From Streptomyces sp. NBC_00178 (GTDB lineage: Bacteria > Actinomycetota > Actinomycetes > Streptomycetales > Streptomycetaceae), in NCBI RefSeq assembly GCF_036206005.1, contig NZ_CP108143.1, positions 1,798,001 through 1,862,000 of the forward strand: DNA of 64,000 nucleotides. The letters run 5' to 3'. The position numbers and the translations under genes are program-made. This document shows positions 28,797 through 39,360 of the stretch, in pieces. Position 1 is the first letter of the stretch; each line of letters begins with the position of its first letter. The notes under the pieces are model-generated. The model ran no database searches, was not told where the DNA came from, and saw only the letters and a list, made by a program, of their open reading frames with translations.

Positions 28797-29786
28797 TCAG
28801 CCCACGAGGCCGTCGGCCATCTCCTCGCTGAGCGTCGCCTCGGTGCCGGGGATCCCGATGTCCTGGGCCCGCTTGTCCGCCATCGCGAGCAGACGCCGGA
28901 TCCGGCCCGCCACCGCGTCCTTGGTCAGCGGCGGGTCGGCGAGCGCGCCCAGCTCCTCCAGGGATGCCTGCTTGTGCTCCATGCGCAGCCTTCCGGCCGC
29001 CGCCAGGTGCTCCGGGACCTCCTCGCCCAGGATCTCCAGCGCGCGTCCCACCCGGGCCCCCGCGGCCACCGCCGCACGGGCGGAGCGGCGCAGGTTGGCG
29101 TCGTCGAAGTTGGCGAGACGGTTGGCCGTGGCGCGGACCTCGCGCCGCATGCGGCGCTCCTCCCACGCCAGCACCGACTCGTGGGCACCGAGACGTGTCA
29201 GCAGCGCGCCGATCGCGTCACCGTCACGGACGACGACACGGTCGACACCGCGCACCTCCCGGGCCTTGGCCGCGATGGAGAGCCTGCGGGCGGCCCCGAC
29301 GAGGGCCAGTGCGGCCTCCGGGCCGGGGCAGGTCACCTCGAGCGAGGAGGAACGGCCGGGCTCCGTGAGCGAGCCGTGGGCGAGGAACGCGCCGCGCCAG
29401 GCCGCCTCGGCGTCGCAGGTGGCCCCCGAGACCACCTGCGGCGGGAGGCCGCGGATCGGACGGCCCCGGCCGTCCACCAGGCCGGTCTGGCGGGCCAGCT
29501 GGTCGCCGCCCGCCACCACCCGCACCACGTAGCGCGAGCCGCGGCGCAGTCCGCCGGGCGCCATCACGATGAGCTCCGAGCTGTGCCCGAAGATCTCCAG
29601 GATGTCCCGCTTGAGCCGACGGGCGGCCATCGCCGTGTCCAGCTCGGCCTCGATCACGATCCGGCCGCTCACCAGGTGGAGCCCGCCCGCGAACCGGAGA
29701 ATCGCCGAGACCTCTGCCTTTCTGCAGCAGGTCCGGGTCACGGGAAGCCGAGAGATTTCGTCCTTCACCGCTGGCGTCATCGCCAT
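28797..29786 (-). CDS. whiA: WhiA, sporulation transcription factor
   Basis: A 329-residue protein with an N-terminal LAGLIDADG-like half (about residues 1-210, inactive as an endonuclease in known WhiA) and a C-terminal HTH ('[18 protein letters not shown]' at about 285-305). In Streptomyces WhiA works with WhiB to start aerial hyphal septation. '[19 protein letters not shown]' and '[16 protein letters not shown]' are typical. Its start overlaps the 3' end of yvcK by 10 bp; S. coelicolor also has a dedicated whiA promoter inside the upstream gene. Confidence 0.95.
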   Translation of the reverse strand: MAMTPAVKDEISRLPVTRTCCRKAEVSAILRFAGGLHLVSGRIVIEAELDTAMAARRLKRDILEIFGHSSELIVMAPGGLRRGSRYVVRVVAGGDQLARQTGLVDGRGRPIRGLPPQVVSGATCDAEAAWRGAFLAHGSLTEPGRSSSLEVTCPGPEAALALVGAARRLSIAAKAREVRGVDRVVVRDGDAIGALLTRLGAHESVLAWEERRMRREVRATANRLANFDDANLRRSARAAVAAGARVGRALEILGEEVPEHLAAAGRLRMEHKQASLEELGALADPPLTKDAVAGRIRRLLAMADKRAQDIGIPGTEATLSEEMADGLVG

Positions 29787-30811
29787 GGGCCGATCCTTCC
29801 ATGCATCCGAAAAATACGGTCGTACGCGGCGGCCAACAGCTCCGGATCGTGAATCGGAACGCCGTCGGGTGAGGCCACGGGGGCCAGCTCGACCGCGGCT
29901 CCGATCCGCTGGGCGGCGTCGGCGAGGGACTCGCGGTCGGGCACGGCGGCCTCGTCGGCCAGCACCACGTCCATGGCGAGTTTAGGGGCGTGTCGTCCCA
30001 AAACCTCCAAATGACGCTGCGGTGAGAAGCCATCTGTTTCACCGGGCTGCGGGGCGAGGTTCAGCGAGAGGACCTTACGCGCCCTCGTGGTCACCAGCGC
30101 GTCGAGCAGTTCCGGCACCAGGAGGTGCGGGATCACGGAGGAGAACCAGGACCCCGGCCCCAGCACCACCCAGTCCGCGTCGAGGACGGCGGCCACCGCC
30201 TCGGGGACCGCGGGCGGGTCGGCGGGGACCACGTGGACGGACTGCACCTCGCCGGGCGTCAGCGCCACCGTCGCCTGACCGCGCACGGTGGATACGTCGT
30301 CGGGGCGCTCGGTGTCGTGTCCCCGTACGAGCGCCTGGAGCTCCAGGGGGACGGCGGACATCGGCAGCACCCTGCCGTGCGCCCCGAGCAGCTTGCCGAC
30401 GAGGTCGAGCGCCTGGACAGGGTCGCCCAGCTGCTCCCACAGGGCGACGATGAGCAGATTGCCCACCGCGTGCTCGTGCAGGTCGCCCTTGGACTCGAAG
30501 CGGTGCTGGATGACCTGGGACCACGTACGGCCCCACTCGTCGTCGCCGCAGAGCGCCGCGAGCGCCTTGCGCAGGTCACCTGGCGGCAGCACGCCGAGCT
30601 CCTCCCGGAGCCGGCCGCTGGAGCCGCCGTCGTCGGCGACCGTGACGACGGCCGTGAGATCACCGGTGATCCGGCGCAGTGCCGTGAGGGACGCCGACAG
30701 CCCCATGCCCCCGCCGAGGGCGACGACCTTGGGCTGCGCGCCCCGTTTGCGGCCGGAGAGGGCGGCCGTGGCCCTGCTCAGACGCCGCTGGCGCAGCTGG
30801 CGACCGGTCAT
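29777..30811 (-). CDS. yvcK: YvcK/CofD-like gluconeogenesis factor
   Basis: A 344-residue Rossmann-like protein of the YvcK (CofD-like) family, '[20 protein letters not shown]' near residue 30 and '[17 protein letters not shown]' after it being the UDP-sugar binding region, plus '[17 protein letters not shown]'. Family members bind UDP-GlcNAc and influence growth on gluconeogenic substrates and cell wall synthesis. It overlaps rapZ by 4 bp and whiA by 10 bp in the conserved uvrC-rapZ-yvcK-whiA cluster. Confidence 0.93.
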   Translation of the reverse strand: MTGRQLRQRRLSRATAALSGRKRGAQPKVVALGGGMGLSASLTALRRITGDLTAVVTVADDGGSSGRLREELGVLPPGDLRKALAALCGDDEWGRTWSQVIQHRFESKGDLHEHAVGNLLIVALWEQLGDPVQALDLVGKLLGAHGRVLPMSAVPLELQALVRGHDTERPDDVSTVRGQATVALTPGEVQSVHVVPADPPAVPEAVAAVLDADWVVLGPGSWFSSVIPHLLVPELLDALVTTRARKVLSLNLAPQPGETDGFSPQRHLEVLGRHAPKLAMDVVLADEAAVPDRESLADAAQRIGAAVELAPVASPDGVPIHDPELLAAAYDRIFRMHGRIGPWR

Positions 30812-31779
30812 TCGCGCCCCATGTCCCGGTGGACGAGCACGGTCTCGATGCCTTCGGTGGACAGGCGGGCGGCCAGCTTCTCCGACATCGCCACGGAGCG
30901 GTGCTTGCCGCCCGTGCAGCCGACGGCGATGGTCACGTAACGCTTGCCCTCGCGGCGGTAGCCGGCCGCGATGAGCTGCAGGAGCTCGGTGTACTGGTTG
31001 AGGAACTCCTTGGCGCCGGGCTGGTCGAAGACGTAGTCGGACACCTCCTCGTTGAGCCCGGTGAACGGGCGCAGTTCCGGCACCCAGTGCGGATTCGGCA
31101 GGAAGCGGCAGTCGACGACGAGGTCGGCGTCGACGGGCAGGCCGTACTTGAAGCCGAAGGACATCACCGTGGCGCGGAGCTCCGGCTCCTCCTCGCCGGC
31201 GAACTGGGCGTCCATCTTGGCGCGCAGCTCGTGGACGTTGAGGCTGGAGGTGTCGATGACGAGGTCGGCGTCGCCGCGCAGCTCGCGCAGCAGGTCCCGC
31301 TCGGCCGCGATGCCGTCGACGATGCGCCCGTCACCCTGCAGGGGGTGGGGGCGGCGGACAGATTCGAACCTGCGCACGAGGGCGTCGTCGGAGGACTCCA
31401 GAAAGACGATCCGCCGGGTGACGCTCTTGGCGGCCAGGTCCGCGAGGGACTCCCGGAGGTTGTCGAAGAAGCGGCGTCCCCGTACGTCGACGACGACCGC
31501 GATGCGCGCGACGTTGCCCTGGGAGCGGGCGCCGAGCTCCACCATGGTGGGAATCAGCGCGGGCGGCAGGTTGTCGACGACGAACCAGCCGAGGTCCTCC
31601 AGGCACTTGGCGGCGGTGCTGCGCCCGGCGCCCGACATGCCGGAGATGATGACCAGCTCGGGGATGGCGGGCGTGGTGGCCTCGGCCGTCTCCTTGGTGC
31701 TTCCGCTTCCCGTACTCACGTGTACCGCTCCGTCTGCTCGGTCGCCCTCGTCCTGGCGTTCATGCGCGTGCTCGGTCAT
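30808..31779 (-). CDS. rapZ: RapZ, P-loop nucleotide-binding / RNase adapter protein
   Basis: A 323-residue P-loop protein. The Walker A is 'GMSGAGRST' (about residues 47-55), with Arg in place of the usual Lys, a substitution I recall as normal in actinobacterial members. '[15 protein letters not shown]', '[20 protein letters not shown]' and '[20 protein letters not shown]' are family marks. In E. coli RapZ binds sRNA and RNase E to control GlmS; the role in Streptomyces is not established. It overlaps uvrC and yvcK by 4 bp each. Confidence 0.93.
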   Translation of the reverse strand: MTEHAHERQDEGDRADGAVHVSTGSGSTKETAEATTPAIPELVIISGMSGAGRSTAAKCLEDLGWFVVDNLPPALIPTMVELGARSQGNVARIAVVVDVRGRRFFDNLRESLADLAAKSVTRRIVFLESSDDALVRRFESVRRPHPLQGDGRIVDGIAAERDLLRELRGDADLVIDTSSLNVHELRAKMDAQFAGEEEPELRATVMSFGFKYGLPVDADLVVDCRFLPNPHWVPELRPFTGLNEEVSDYVFDQPGAKEFLNQYTELLQLIAAGYRREGKRYVTIAVGCTGGKHRSVAMSEKLAARLSTEGIETVLVHRDMGRE

Positions 31780-33935
31780 GTCGTGCTGCCCCCGTCGTCC
31801 TCTTCAATGATCTCTCCTGTGGCGGTGTTCACGGCGGGTGCGGCCGGGGCCGCCGCGGCAAGGGCGGCGGCCACCGATTCCGCCGTCCTGCGCCCTATCC
31901 CCGGGACCTCGCAGATCTCGTCGATTGTTGCCTGCCGGAGCCGCTTCACGGAGCCGAAGTGCTTGATCAGGGCCTGCTTGCGGGTCTCGCCGAGCCCCTG
32001 GACGTCGTCGAGCGGGCTGGTGCGGATGCGCTTGGCCCGCTTGGCCCGCTGGTAGGTGATGGCGAAGCGGTGGGCCTCGTCCCGGATGCGCTGGAGGAGG
32101 TAGAGGCCCTCGCTGGAGCGGGGCAGCACCACGGGGTCGTCGTCGTCCGGCAGCCAGACCTCCTCCAGGCGCTTGGCGAGACCGCACACGGCGATGTCGT
32201 CGATGCCCAGCTCGTCCAGAGCCCGCTTCGCGGCGGCGACCTGGGGCTGTCCGCCGTCGACGACGACGAGCTGCGGCGGGTACGCGAAGCGCTTGGGCCG
32301 GCCGTCGTCCTCCCGGGGCTCGTCCCGCTGCGCGGTGGCCGCTGCGTCCACGACCGCCGGGTCCGTGCCTGCCGGGCTCGTGCCCGCGGGGCCCGTCCCT
32401 GCCGGATCCGTCGTGGCGGAGTCCGTCGCGGCGGGGTCCGTGGCGGCGGGGTCCGTGGCGGGGACGGCCGGGGCCTGCCCGGGAGCCGGTACGGGCCCGG
32501 TGGGCGCGGGGGTCTCCTCCCACTCCCCCGTCCGCTCCTTCTCCTGGAGGTACCGCTTGAAGCGGCGTCCGATGACCTCGTGCATCGACCGGACGTCGTC
32601 CTGTCCCTCGAAGCCCTTGATCTGGAAGCGGCGGTACTCGCTCTTGCGCGCGAGGCCGTCCTCGAAGACGACCATGGACGCGACGACGTCGTCACCCTGC
32701 AGGTGGGAGATGTCGAAGCACTCGACGCGCAGCGGCGCGGTGTCGAGGCCGAGGGCCTCGGCGATCTCCTCCAGGGCGCGGGAGCGGGTCGTGAGGTCGG
32801 AGGCGCGCTTGGTCTTGTGCAGCCCCAGTGCCTGCTGCGCGTTGCGCTGGACCGTGACCATCAGGTCCTTCTTGTCGCCCCGCTGCGGGATGCGGAGACT
32901 GACCAGGGAGCCGCGCCGGTCCGCGAGCCACTGGGACACGGCGTCGGGGTCCTCCGGGAGTGCCGGTACCAGCACCTCCTTGGGAACGGAGTCACCGGAC
33001 TCCTCGCCGTACAGCTGCTGCAGCGCGTGTTCGACGAGGCCGGAGGTGTCGACCGCCTCGACCTTGTCGGTGACCCAGCCCCGCTGCCCCCGGACCCGGC
33101 CGCCCCGGACGTGGAAGATCTGGACCGCCGCTTCGAGTTCGTCCTCGGCGACGGCGATCAGGTCCGCGTCGGTGGCGTCGGCCAGGACCACGGCGCTCTT
33201 CTCCATGGCCCGCTTGAGCGCCCCCGCGTCGTCGCGCAGCCGGGCCGCCCGCTCGTACTCCATGTCCTCGGCCGCCTGCATCATGTCCTTCTCCAGGCGC
33301 CGGATGTACGTCCCGGTGCGGCCCGTCATGAAGTCGCAGAATTCCTCGGCCAGTTCCCGGTGTTCGTCGGGGGTGACGCGGCCGACGCACGGTGCGGAGC
33401 ACTTGCCGATGTACCCGAGGAGACAGGGCCGGCCCGTGCGCTCGGCGTTCTTGAACACGCCCGCGGAACACGTCCGCACCGGGAAGACCCGGAGCATCAG
33501 GTCGACGGTCTCGCGGATCGCCCAGGCGTGCCCGTACGGTCCGAAGTAGCGCACGCCCTTCTTCTTGGCACCGCGCATGACCTGGACGCGCGGGAACTCC
33601 TCGTTGAGCGTGACGGCGAGGTAGGGATAGCTCTTGTCGTCCCGGTACTTGACGTTGAACCGCGGGTCGAACTCCTTGATCCAGCTGTACTCCAGCTGCA
33701 GGGCCTCGACCTCGGTGGAGACCACGGTCCACTCGACGGACGCGGCCGTGGTGACCATCGTGCGGGTACGCGGGTGCAGGCCGGCCAGGTCCTGGAAGTA
33801 GTTGGCCAGGCGCTGGCGCAGGTTCTTGGCCTTGCCGACGTAGATCACCCGGCGGTGGTCGTCACGGAACTTGTAGACCCCCGGGGAGTCGGGGATCTGT
33901 CCCGGCTTGGGGCGGTAGCTGGAGGGGTCTGCCAT
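31776..33935 (-). CDS. uvrC: UvrC, excinuclease ABC subunit C
   Basis: A 719-residue nuclease that makes both incisions in nucleotide excision repair. The N-terminal GIY-YIG domain shows '[20 protein letters not shown]' and '[19 protein letters not shown]'; a UVR motif is at about 200-235; the RNase H-like domain carries '[19 protein letters not shown]' and '[11 protein letters not shown]'; and HhH motifs end the protein ('[17 protein letters not shown]'). A low-complexity Ala/Thr/Asp/Pro linker of about 60 residues near residues 480-540 splits the RNase H domain, encoded by seven 15-bp tandem repeats. First gene of the uvrC-rapZ-yvcK-whiA cluster. Confidence 0.95.
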   Translation of the reverse strand: MADPSSYRPKPGQIPDSPGVYKFRDDHRRVIYVGKAKNLRQRLANYFQDLAGLHPRTRTMVTTAASVEWTVVSTEVEALQLEYSWIKEFDPRFNVKYRDDKSYPYLAVTLNEEFPRVQVMRGAKKKGVRYFGPYGHAWAIRETVDLMLRVFPVRTCSAGVFKNAERTGRPCLLGYIGKCSAPCVGRVTPDEHRELAEEFCDFMTGRTGTYIRRLEKDMMQAAEDMEYERAARLRDDAGALKRAMEKSAVVLADATDADLIAVAEDELEAAVQIFHVRGGRVRGQRGWVTDKVEAVDTSGLVEHALQQLYGEESGDSVPKEVLVPALPEDPDAVSQWLADRRGSLVSLRIPQRGDKKDLMVTVQRNAQQALGLHKTKRASDLTTRSRALEEIAEALGLDTAPLRVECFDISHLQGDDVVASMVVFEDGLARKSEYRRFQIKGFEGQDDVRSMHEVIGRRFKRYLQEKERTGEWEETPAPTGPVPAPGQAPAVPATDPAATDPAATDSATTDPAGTGPAGTSPAGTDPAVVDAAATAQRDEPREDDGRPKRFAYPPQLVVVDGGQPQVAAAKRALDELGIDDIAVCGLAKRLEEVWLPDDDDPVVLPRSSEGLYLLQRIRDEAHRFAITYQRAKRAKRIRTSPLDDVQGLGETRKQALIKHFGSVKRLRQATIDEICEVPGIGRRTAESVAAALAAAAPAAPAVNTATGEIIEEDDGGSTT
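32361..32465. repeat. Seven 15-bp tandem repeats inside uvrC
   Basis: Degenerate units of the form GTCCGTGGCGGCGGG run without gap from 32361 to 32465 and encode T-D-P-A-(A/G) pentapeptides on the minus strand. Being a multiple of three, copy changes keep the frame. Confidence 0.85.
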
Positions 33936-34019
33936 GTCTCACACCCTACTTGCGGCCGGTGACACAGCGGCATTTCCGTGACACCGGTGACCGGTGACAC
34001 GCACGCCGGGGCGGCCGGT

Positions 34020-34041
34020 CCCCCTGCCGGGCATCAGGGGG
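34020..34041 (-). terminator. Hairpin downstream of the Rieske lipoprotein gene
   Basis: CCCCCTG (34020-34026) pairs with CAGGGGG (34035-34041) over an 8-nt loop, 53 bp beyond the stop. Confidence 0.5.
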
Positions 34042-34093
34042 CGCCGTGAGGGGCGGTGCGCGCGGTGGGGGCCGCAGGACGCGGCGGCTTCCG

Positions 34094-34522
34094 TCAGGCG
34101 TCGGGGCCGGCGACGAGCCGCCCGCCCTCGACCTTCACCGGGACCGCGGGCAGCGGCACGGTGGCGGGGCCCCGCACGGCCTTGCCGGTGGTGACGTCGA
34201 AGCGACTGCCGTGGCAGGGGCAGTTGCCCACGTTGTCCTCTACCTTGTCCAGCAGGCAGCCCGCGTGGGTGCACTGCGCGCTGAACGCCTTGTACTGGCC
34301 GGCGGCGGGGCAACTCACGACGACCCGCTGTTCCCGGTAGAGCTTCGATCCGCCGACCGGCACCTCGTCCGGGGCGCCGAGTTCGACGGGGGCGGTGGGC
34401 GTCGGCGTCTGCGCGTGGCCCAGCTTCGACTCGGTCGAGCAGGCGGCCACTCCCAGCCCTGCGGCGCCGGCGAGCGCGGCGCCCTTCAGCACGGTACGGC
34501 GGGCGGCGGGCAGGCCGGACAT
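34094..34522 (-). CDS. Tat-exported Rieske [2Fe-2S] lipoprotein
   Basis: A 142-residue protein. The signal sequence 'AARRTVLKGAALAGAAGLG' has a twin-arginine motif and runs into the lipobox VAAC, so it is likely folded in the cytoplasm, exported by Tat and lipid-anchored. The Rieske ligands are 'CTHAGCLLD' and 'CPCHGSRFD', with the two extra cysteines that form the disulfide of high-potential Rieske centres. The ATG at 34522 is chosen because upstream residues precede the Tat signal. Electron partner unknown. Confidence 0.9.
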   Translation of the reverse strand: MSGLPAARRTVLKGAALAGAAGLGVAACSTESKLGHAQTPTPTAPVELGAPDEVPVGGSKLYREQRVVVSCPAAGQYKAFSAQCTHAGCLLDKVEDNVGNCPCHGSRFDVTTGKAVRGPATVPLPAVPVKVEGGRLVAGPDA

Positions 34523-34691
34523 GCGGTCTCCAGGGGTCGTGGGGGCGGAGGGCCGCCGTATGCGTTCAGGGGTACCGGGTGCCACGGACACGGGGCGCGC
34601 CCGAAGGTATGACGACAGACCCGACGATACCGGCGGAGAACGACGGCCCTCCCACCGGCCCCGCCGGCCGCCGGACGCGGCACGGCCCCCG

Positions 34692-34733
34692 GCACCGGGG
34701 GCGGCCCCTCGGCGCCGGGGGCCGCCCCCGTGC
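34692..34733 (-). terminator. Terminator downstream of uvrA
   Basis: A 13-bp stem (34696-34708 with 34718-34730) with three more outer pairs past a bulged C and a 9-nt loop lies about 10 bp beyond the uvrA stop. Confidence 0.75.
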
Positions 34734-34741
34734 GGGTGGTG

Positions 34742-37700
34742 TCAGGCCTTCCGCGCGCGGGTGGCCTTCTTCGCGGCCGGCTTGTCGCCCGCCGTCTTCG
34801 CGGTCGCCCTCGCCGTCGCCGTCCGGCGGGCGGTCGCCGTCTTCGCGGCCACCGCCGTCTTCGCGGCGGCCTTGCCGGCCGGCCTGCGGGCGGCCGGCAC
34901 CGTGGCATCGGCGACCCGGTCCGCACCGAGGACGTCCTGGAGGAACTTCCCGGTGTGGCTGGCGGGCACCGAGGCGACGTGCTCGGGGGTGCCCTCCGCG
35001 ATCACGAGGCCACCGCCGCTGCCGCCCTCGGGGCCCATGTCGACGACCCAGTCGGCGGTCTTGATCACGTCGAGGTTGTGCTCGATGACGATCACCGTGT
35101 TGCCCTTGTCGACCAGGCCCGACAGCACCGAGATGAGCTTGCTGATGTCCTCGAAGTGCAGACCGGTCGTCGGCTCGTCCAGGACGTAGACCGTGCGGCC
35201 GGTGGAGCGCTTCTGCAGCTCGCTCGCCAGCTTCACGCGCTGCGCCTCGCCGCCGGAGAGGGTCGGCGCGGACTGGCCGAGCCTGACGTAGCCGAGGCCG
35301 ACCTCGTTGAGCGTGCGGAGGTGGCGGGCGATCGTCGGGACGGCCTCGAAGAACTCCAGGCCCTCCTCGATGGGCATGTCCAGCACCTCGGCGATGGACT
35401 TGCCCTTGTAGTGGACCTCCAGGGTCTCCCGGTTGTAGCGCGCACCGTGGCAGACCTCGCACGGGACGTACACGTCGGGGAGGAAGTTCATCTCGATCTT
35501 GATCGTGCCGTCACCGGAGCAGTTCTCGCACCGGCCGCCCTTGACGTTGAAGGAGAAGCGGCCCGGCAGGTAGCCGCGCACCTTCGCCTCCATGGTCTCG
35601 GCGAACAGCCTGCGGACGTGGTCGAACACACCGGTGTACGTCGCCGGGTTGGACCGGGGCGTGCGGCCGATGGGCGACTGGTCGACGTGCACGACCTTGT
35701 CGACGAGGTCGTCGCCGTCGACCCGGGTGTGCCGCCCGGGGACCGACTTGGCGCCGTTGAGCTCGCGTGCCAGGTGGGTGTAGAGGATGTCGTTGACCAG
35801 GGTCGACTTGCCCGAACCCGATACGCCCGTGACGGCCGTGAGCACGCCGAGCGGGAAGGAGACGTCGATGTCCTGGAGGTTGTTCTCGCGGGCGCCGTGC
35901 ACCGTGAGCAGGCGCTTGGGGTCGACGGGGCGCCGGACGTCCGGCATCTCGATGGTCCGCCGGCCCGAGAGGTACTGCCCGGTGATCGACTCCTTGTTGG
36001 CGAGGAGTTCCTTGAGCGACCCCGAGTGGACGACCTTGCCCCCGTGCTCGCCGGCGCCGGGGCCGATGTCGACGACCCAGTCCGCGACCTTGATCGTGTC
36101 CTCGTCGTGCTCGACGACGATGAGCGTGTTGCCCATGTCACGGAGCCGGACCAGGGTCTCGATGAGCCGGTGGTTGTCGCGCTGGTGCAGCCCGATGGAC
36201 GGCTCGTCCAGGACGTAGAGCACGCCGACGAGACCGGAGCCGATCTGGGTGGCGAGCCGGATGCGCTGGGCCTCGCCGCCGGACAGGGTGCCCGCGGCGC
36301 GGTTCAGCGAGAGGTAGTCGAGGCCGACGTCCACGAGGAACCGCAGCCGCTCGTTGACCTCCTTGAGCACCCGCTCGGCGATCTTCTTGTCGCGGGCGTT
36401 CAGCTTGAGGCGGCCGAGGAACTCGGCGCACTCGCTGATCGACATCGCGGCGACCTCGGCGATGGACCTCTCCATCACCGTGACGGCGAGCACCAGGGGC
36501 TTGAGCCGGGTGCCCTCGCACGTCGGGCAGGCCACCTCGCGCATGTAGCCCTCGAGCCGCTCCCTGCTGGAGTCGCTCTCGGCCTCGGAGTGACGCCGCT
36601 TGACGTACTGGACGGCGCCTTCGAAGCGGGGGGTGGTGTAGGCGCGCTCGCGGCCGTACCTGTTGCGGTAGCGCACCTCGGTCTGGATCTTGTGGCCGTG
36701 GAGCAGGGCCTTCTTGGCGCGCTGCGGCAGTCCGGCCCACGGGATGTCCGTACGGAAGCCGAGGGCCTCCGCCAGCGCGTCGATCTGGCGCCCGAAGTAC
36801 TCCTTGGTGTGGCCGTGCGACCAGGGGTGGATCGCACCCTCGTCCAGGGACTTGTCCTCGTCCGGGACGATCAGCTCCGGGTCCACCTCCATCCGCGTGC
36901 CGATGCCCGTGCAGTCGGGGCAGGCGCCGAAGGGCGAGTTGAAGGAGAAGGAGCGGGGCTCCAGCTCCTCGAAGGAGAGGTCGTCGTACGGGCAGTAGAG
37001 GTGCTCGGAGTACATCCGCTCACGCTCGGGGTCGTCCTGCTCAAGGTCGACGAAGTCGAGGACGACCATGCCGCCCGAGAGGCCCAGCGCGGTCTCGACG
37101 GAGTCGGTCAGCCGGCGCTTGGCGCTGTCCTTCACCGTGAGGCGGTCGATGACCACCTCGATGGTGTGCTTCTCCTGCTTCTTGAGCGTGGGCGGCTCGG
37201 ACAGCTGGATCGTCTCGCCGTCCACCCGGGCCCTGCTGTAGCCCTTGGTCTGGAGGTCGGCGAAGAGGTCGACGAACTCGCCCTTGCGCTCGCGCACCAG
37301 CGGGGAGAGGACCTGGAAGCGGCTGCCCTCGGGCAGGTCCAGCACCTTGTCCACGATGGCCTGCGGCGACTGGCGCGAGATCGGCCGGTGGCACTCGGGG
37401 CAGTGCGGCTTGCCGATCCTGGCGAAGAGCAGCCGGAGGTAGTCGTACACCTCCGTGATCGTGCCGACCGTCGAGCGCGGGTTGCGCGAGGTCGACTTCT
37501 GGTCGATGGAGACGGCGGGCGAGAGGCCTTCGATGAAGTCCACGTCCGGCTTGTCCATCTGGCCGAGGAACTGGCGGGCGTACGAGGAGAGGGACTCCAC
37601 GTAGCGCCGCTGCCCCTCGGCGAAGATCGTGTCGAACGCGAGGGAGGACTTGCCCGATCCGGAGAGCCCGGTGAAGACGATGAGGGAGTCACGGGGCAGA

Positions 37701-37762
37701 TCGAGCGAGACGTTCTTCAGGTTGTGCTCGCGCGCGCCACGGACGATGAGACGGTCGGCCAC
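34742..37762 (-). CDS. uvrA: UvrA, excinuclease ABC subunit A
   Basis: A 1006-residue damage-recognition ATPase. Two ABC modules are visible: Walker A '[16 protein letters not shown]' at about residue 31 and '[16 protein letters not shown]' in the second half, each with a signature ('[14 protein letters not shown]', '[14 protein letters not shown]'). Zinc fingers show as 'CPECHRPIS', 'CPDCTGIG', 'CPTCEGTRL' and '[11 protein letters not shown] ... CEVCHG'. The GTG at 37762 gives the usual [15 protein letters not shown] start. The final 50 residues are an Ala/Lys/Arg-rich tail beyond the family core. Confidence 0.96.
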   Translation of the reverse strand: MADRLIVRGAREHNLKNVSLDLPRDSLIVFTGLSGSGKSSLAFDTIFAEGQRRYVESLSSYARQFLGQMDKPDVDFIEGLSPAVSIDQKSTSRNPRSTVGTITEVYDYLRLLFARIGKPHCPECHRPISRQSPQAIVDKVLDLPEGSRFQVLSPLVRERKGEFVDLFADLQTKGYSRARVDGETIQLSEPPTLKKQEKHTIEVVIDRLTVKDSAKRRLTDSVETALGLSGGMVVLDFVDLEQDDPERERMYSEHLYCPYDDLSFEELEPRSFSFNSPFGACPDCTGIGTRMEVDPELIVPDEDKSLDEGAIHPWSHGHTKEYFGRQIDALAEALGFRTDIPWAGLPQRAKKALLHGHKIQTEVRYRNRYGRERAYTTPRFEGAVQYVKRRHSEAESDSSRERLEGYMREVACPTCEGTRLKPLVLAVTVMERSIAEVAAMSISECAEFLGRLKLNARDKKIAERVLKEVNERLRFLVDVGLDYLSLNRAAGTLSGGEAQRIRLATQIGSGLVGVLYVLDEPSIGLHQRDNHRLIETLVRLRDMGNTLIVVEHDEDTIKVADWVVDIGPGAGEHGGKVVHSGSLKELLANKESITGQYLSGRRTIEMPDVRRPVDPKRLLTVHGARENNLQDIDVSFPLGVLTAVTGVSGSGKSTLVNDILYTHLARELNGAKSVPGRHTRVDGDDLVDKVVHVDQSPIGRTPRSNPATYTGVFDHVRRLFAETMEAKVRGYLPGRFSFNVKGGRCENCSGDGTIKIEMNFLPDVYVPCEVCHGARYNRETLEVHYKGKSIAEVLDMPIEEGLEFFEAVPTIARHLRTLNEVGLGYVRLGQSAPTLSGGEAQRVKLASELQKRSTGRTVYVLDEPTTGLHFEDISKLISVLSGLVDKGNTVIVIEHNLDVIKTADWVVDMGPEGGSGGGLVIAEGTPEHVASVPASHTGKFLQDVLGADRVADATVPAARRPAGKAAAKTAVAAKTATARRTATARATAKTAGDKPAAKKATRARKA

Positions 37763-37925
37763 GCCGGTCCGCACCTTTCTGGAGAGAAGCGGGGGAACTG
37801 AGCCCCCGTCCCAGGGTATGGGGGGCGCCACAGCGATGTATGAAGCTTTCGACTCCGAGCGTATAGCACGCACATTCGATTTACGGACGACCGCAGACAC
37901 CTTCACCCGAACGAGTGTCGGAGGC

Positions 37926-37931
37926 TACGCT
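37926..37931 (+). promoter_or_regulatory. -10 element TACGCT, likely leaderless start
   Basis: TACGCT ends 6 nt before the ATG at 37938; no Shine-Dalgarno sequence. Confidence 0.45.
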
Positions 37932-37937
37932 CGGCGC

Positions 37938-38627
37938 ATGATCGATCATGCGCGTGACCTGGAAGCTGTACGTGAAGCGACCGATCGGCTGCTCAGTGCC
38001 ACGGGCGGGACGGACGACGCGTTCCTGGCCGGAGCCTCACGTCTGCCGGGCTGGAGCCGCGGCCATGTTCTCGCCCATGTGTCACGTAACGCCGACGCCC
38101 TCGTAAATGTTCTCCGGGGGCGTCCGATGTACGCGAACAGCGAAACCCGGGACGCGGACATCGAGCGGGACGGGCCGCGCCCGATCGAGGAGCAGCTCGC
38201 CGATCTGCGCGACAGCGGGGCCGCCTTCCTGGCCGCCGCCGCGGCGCCGGCCGACTGGTCGCGCACGGTCGCCCTGCGCAACGGCGTGACGGACTCCGCC
38301 TCCCGGATCCCCTTCCGCCGGTGGGTGGAGGTCGAACTGCACCACGTGGACCTCGGGGCGGGCTACGAGCTGGAGGACCTGCCGGAGGAGTTCGTGGTCA
38401 GGGAGAACGACTTCCTCGCGGAGCGGTTCGCCGGACACCCCGGTGTCGTCCCCACCACGGCGGTCACCGAGGACGGCCGGATCTGGACCACCGGGGGCGG
38501 CGCCGACGGCCCCGCGGTCACGGTCAGGGGCAGCGCCACGGACATCCTCGGCTGGCTCTGCGGACGCCGCGACGGCTCCGCACTCACCGCCGAAGGCGGG
38601 AGCCTCCCCGCACTGCCTCCGCTATAG
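37938..38627 (+). CDS. Maleylpyruvate isomerase family, mycothiol-dependent enzyme
   Basis: A 229-residue protein of the DinB/MDMPI fold. The metal-binding histidines are visible in 'GWSRGHVLAHVSRNADAL' and 'RWVEVELHHVDLGAGY', and the C-terminal MDMPI domain is seen in 'WTTGGGADGPAVTVRGSATD' and 'LGWLCGRRDG'. Enzymes of this family use mycothiol for isomerisation or S-transfer reactions; the substrate is unknown. The stop codon TAG is part of the -10 hexamer of the next gene. Confidence 0.88.
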   Translation: MIDHARDLEAVREATDRLLSATGGTDDAFLAGASRLPGWSRGHVLAHVSRNADALVNVLRGRPMYANSETRDADIERDGPRPIEEQLADLRDSGAAFLAAAAAPADWSRTVALRNGVTDSASRIPFRRWVEVELHHVDLGAGYELEDLPEEFVVRENDFLAERFAGHPGVVPTTAVTEDGRIWTTGGGADGPAVTVRGSATDILGWLCGRRDGSALTAEGGSLPALPPL

Positions 38628-38630
38628 GCT
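38625..38630 (+). promoter_or_regulatory. -10 element TAGGCT, likely leaderless start, overlapping a stop codon
   Basis: TAGGCT begins with the TAG stop of the maleylpyruvate isomerase gene and ends 7 nt before the ATG at 38638. Confidence 0.45.
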
Positions 38631-38637
38631 GCGTCAC

Positions 38638-39294
38638 ATGACGTACAGCGGAGCGGTGAGGGTCGGCGGACCCGCGGACGTGCACGAACTGACGGATCTC
38701 ATGATCTCGAAGGTCGCCGTCGGGCCGATGAACAACAACGCGTATCTGCTGCGCTGCCGGAACACGGGTGAGCAGCTCCTGATCGACGCCGCCGCGGAGG
38801 CCGGGATCCTGCTGCGCCTGATCGGCGGGGACGGCATCGCGTCCGTCGTGACGACGCACCGGCACGGCGACCACTGGCAGGCACTGGCCGACGTGGTGGC
38901 CGCGACCGGAGCGCGCACGTACGCCGGGAGGTACGACGCCGAGGGGATCCCCGTCCCGACCGACGAGCCGGTCGAGGACGGCGGCACGATCCGGGTCGGC
39001 ACCGTCTCGCTGACCGCCAGGCACCTGACGGGCCACACCCCGGGTTCCATCGCCCTGGTCTACGACGACCCCCACGGCGCCCCGCACCTGTTCACCGGGG
39101 ACTGCCTCTTCCCCGGCGGGGTCGGCAACACGCACCAGGACCCCGAGGCGTTCGCGAGCCTGCTCCACGACGTGGAGACCAAACTCTTCGACCGGCTGCC
39201 CGACGAGACATGGGTCTACCCGGGGCACGGCCACGACACCACGCTCGGCGACGAGCGCCCGCACCTGCCGGAGTGGCGCGAGCGCGGCTGGTGA
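38638..39294 (+). CDS. MBL-fold metallohydrolase (glyoxalase II-like)
   Basis: A 218-residue metallo-beta-lactamase fold protein. The zinc motif 'THRHGDHWQAL' fits HxHxDH, with further ligands in 'GHTPGSIAL', 'FTGDCLFPGGVG' and 'VYPGHGHDT'. 'KVAVGPMNNNAYLLRC' at the start is typical of glyoxalase II-type hydrolases, which split thioesters such as S-lactoyl adducts of low-molecular-weight thiols. Next to a mycothiol-dependent enzyme, mycothiol conjugates are a reasonable but unproven substrate class. Confidence 0.9.
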   Translation: MTYSGAVRVGGPADVHELTDLMISKVAVGPMNNNAYLLRCRNTGEQLLIDAAAEAGILLRLIGGDGIASVVTTHRHGDHWQALADVVAATGARTYAGRYDAEGIPVPTDEPVEDGGTIRVGTVSLTARHLTGHTPGSIALVYDDPHGAPHLFTGDCLFPGGVGNTHQDPEAFASLLHDVETKLFDRLPDETWVYPGHGHDTTLGDERPHLPEWRERGW

Positions 39295-39310
39295 CGCGAC
39301 GGGAACGCCG

Positions 39311-39343
39311 GACGGCCGGGCACCCCCAGGGGGCCCGGCCGTC
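39311..39343. terminator. Bidirectional terminator between MBL gene and terC
   Basis: An 11-bp perfect stem (39311-39321 with 39333-39343) with further C/G pairing in the loop, between converging genes. Confidence 0.8.
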
Positions 39344-39360
39344 GGCTTGTCCGCCCGGCG

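Noticed and set aside
31355..31372. Stretch with GATTCGAACC, like a tRNA T-arm
   Set aside because: It encodes the conserved [10 protein letters not shown] segment of RapZ on the minus strand and no acceptor or anticodon stems surround it.
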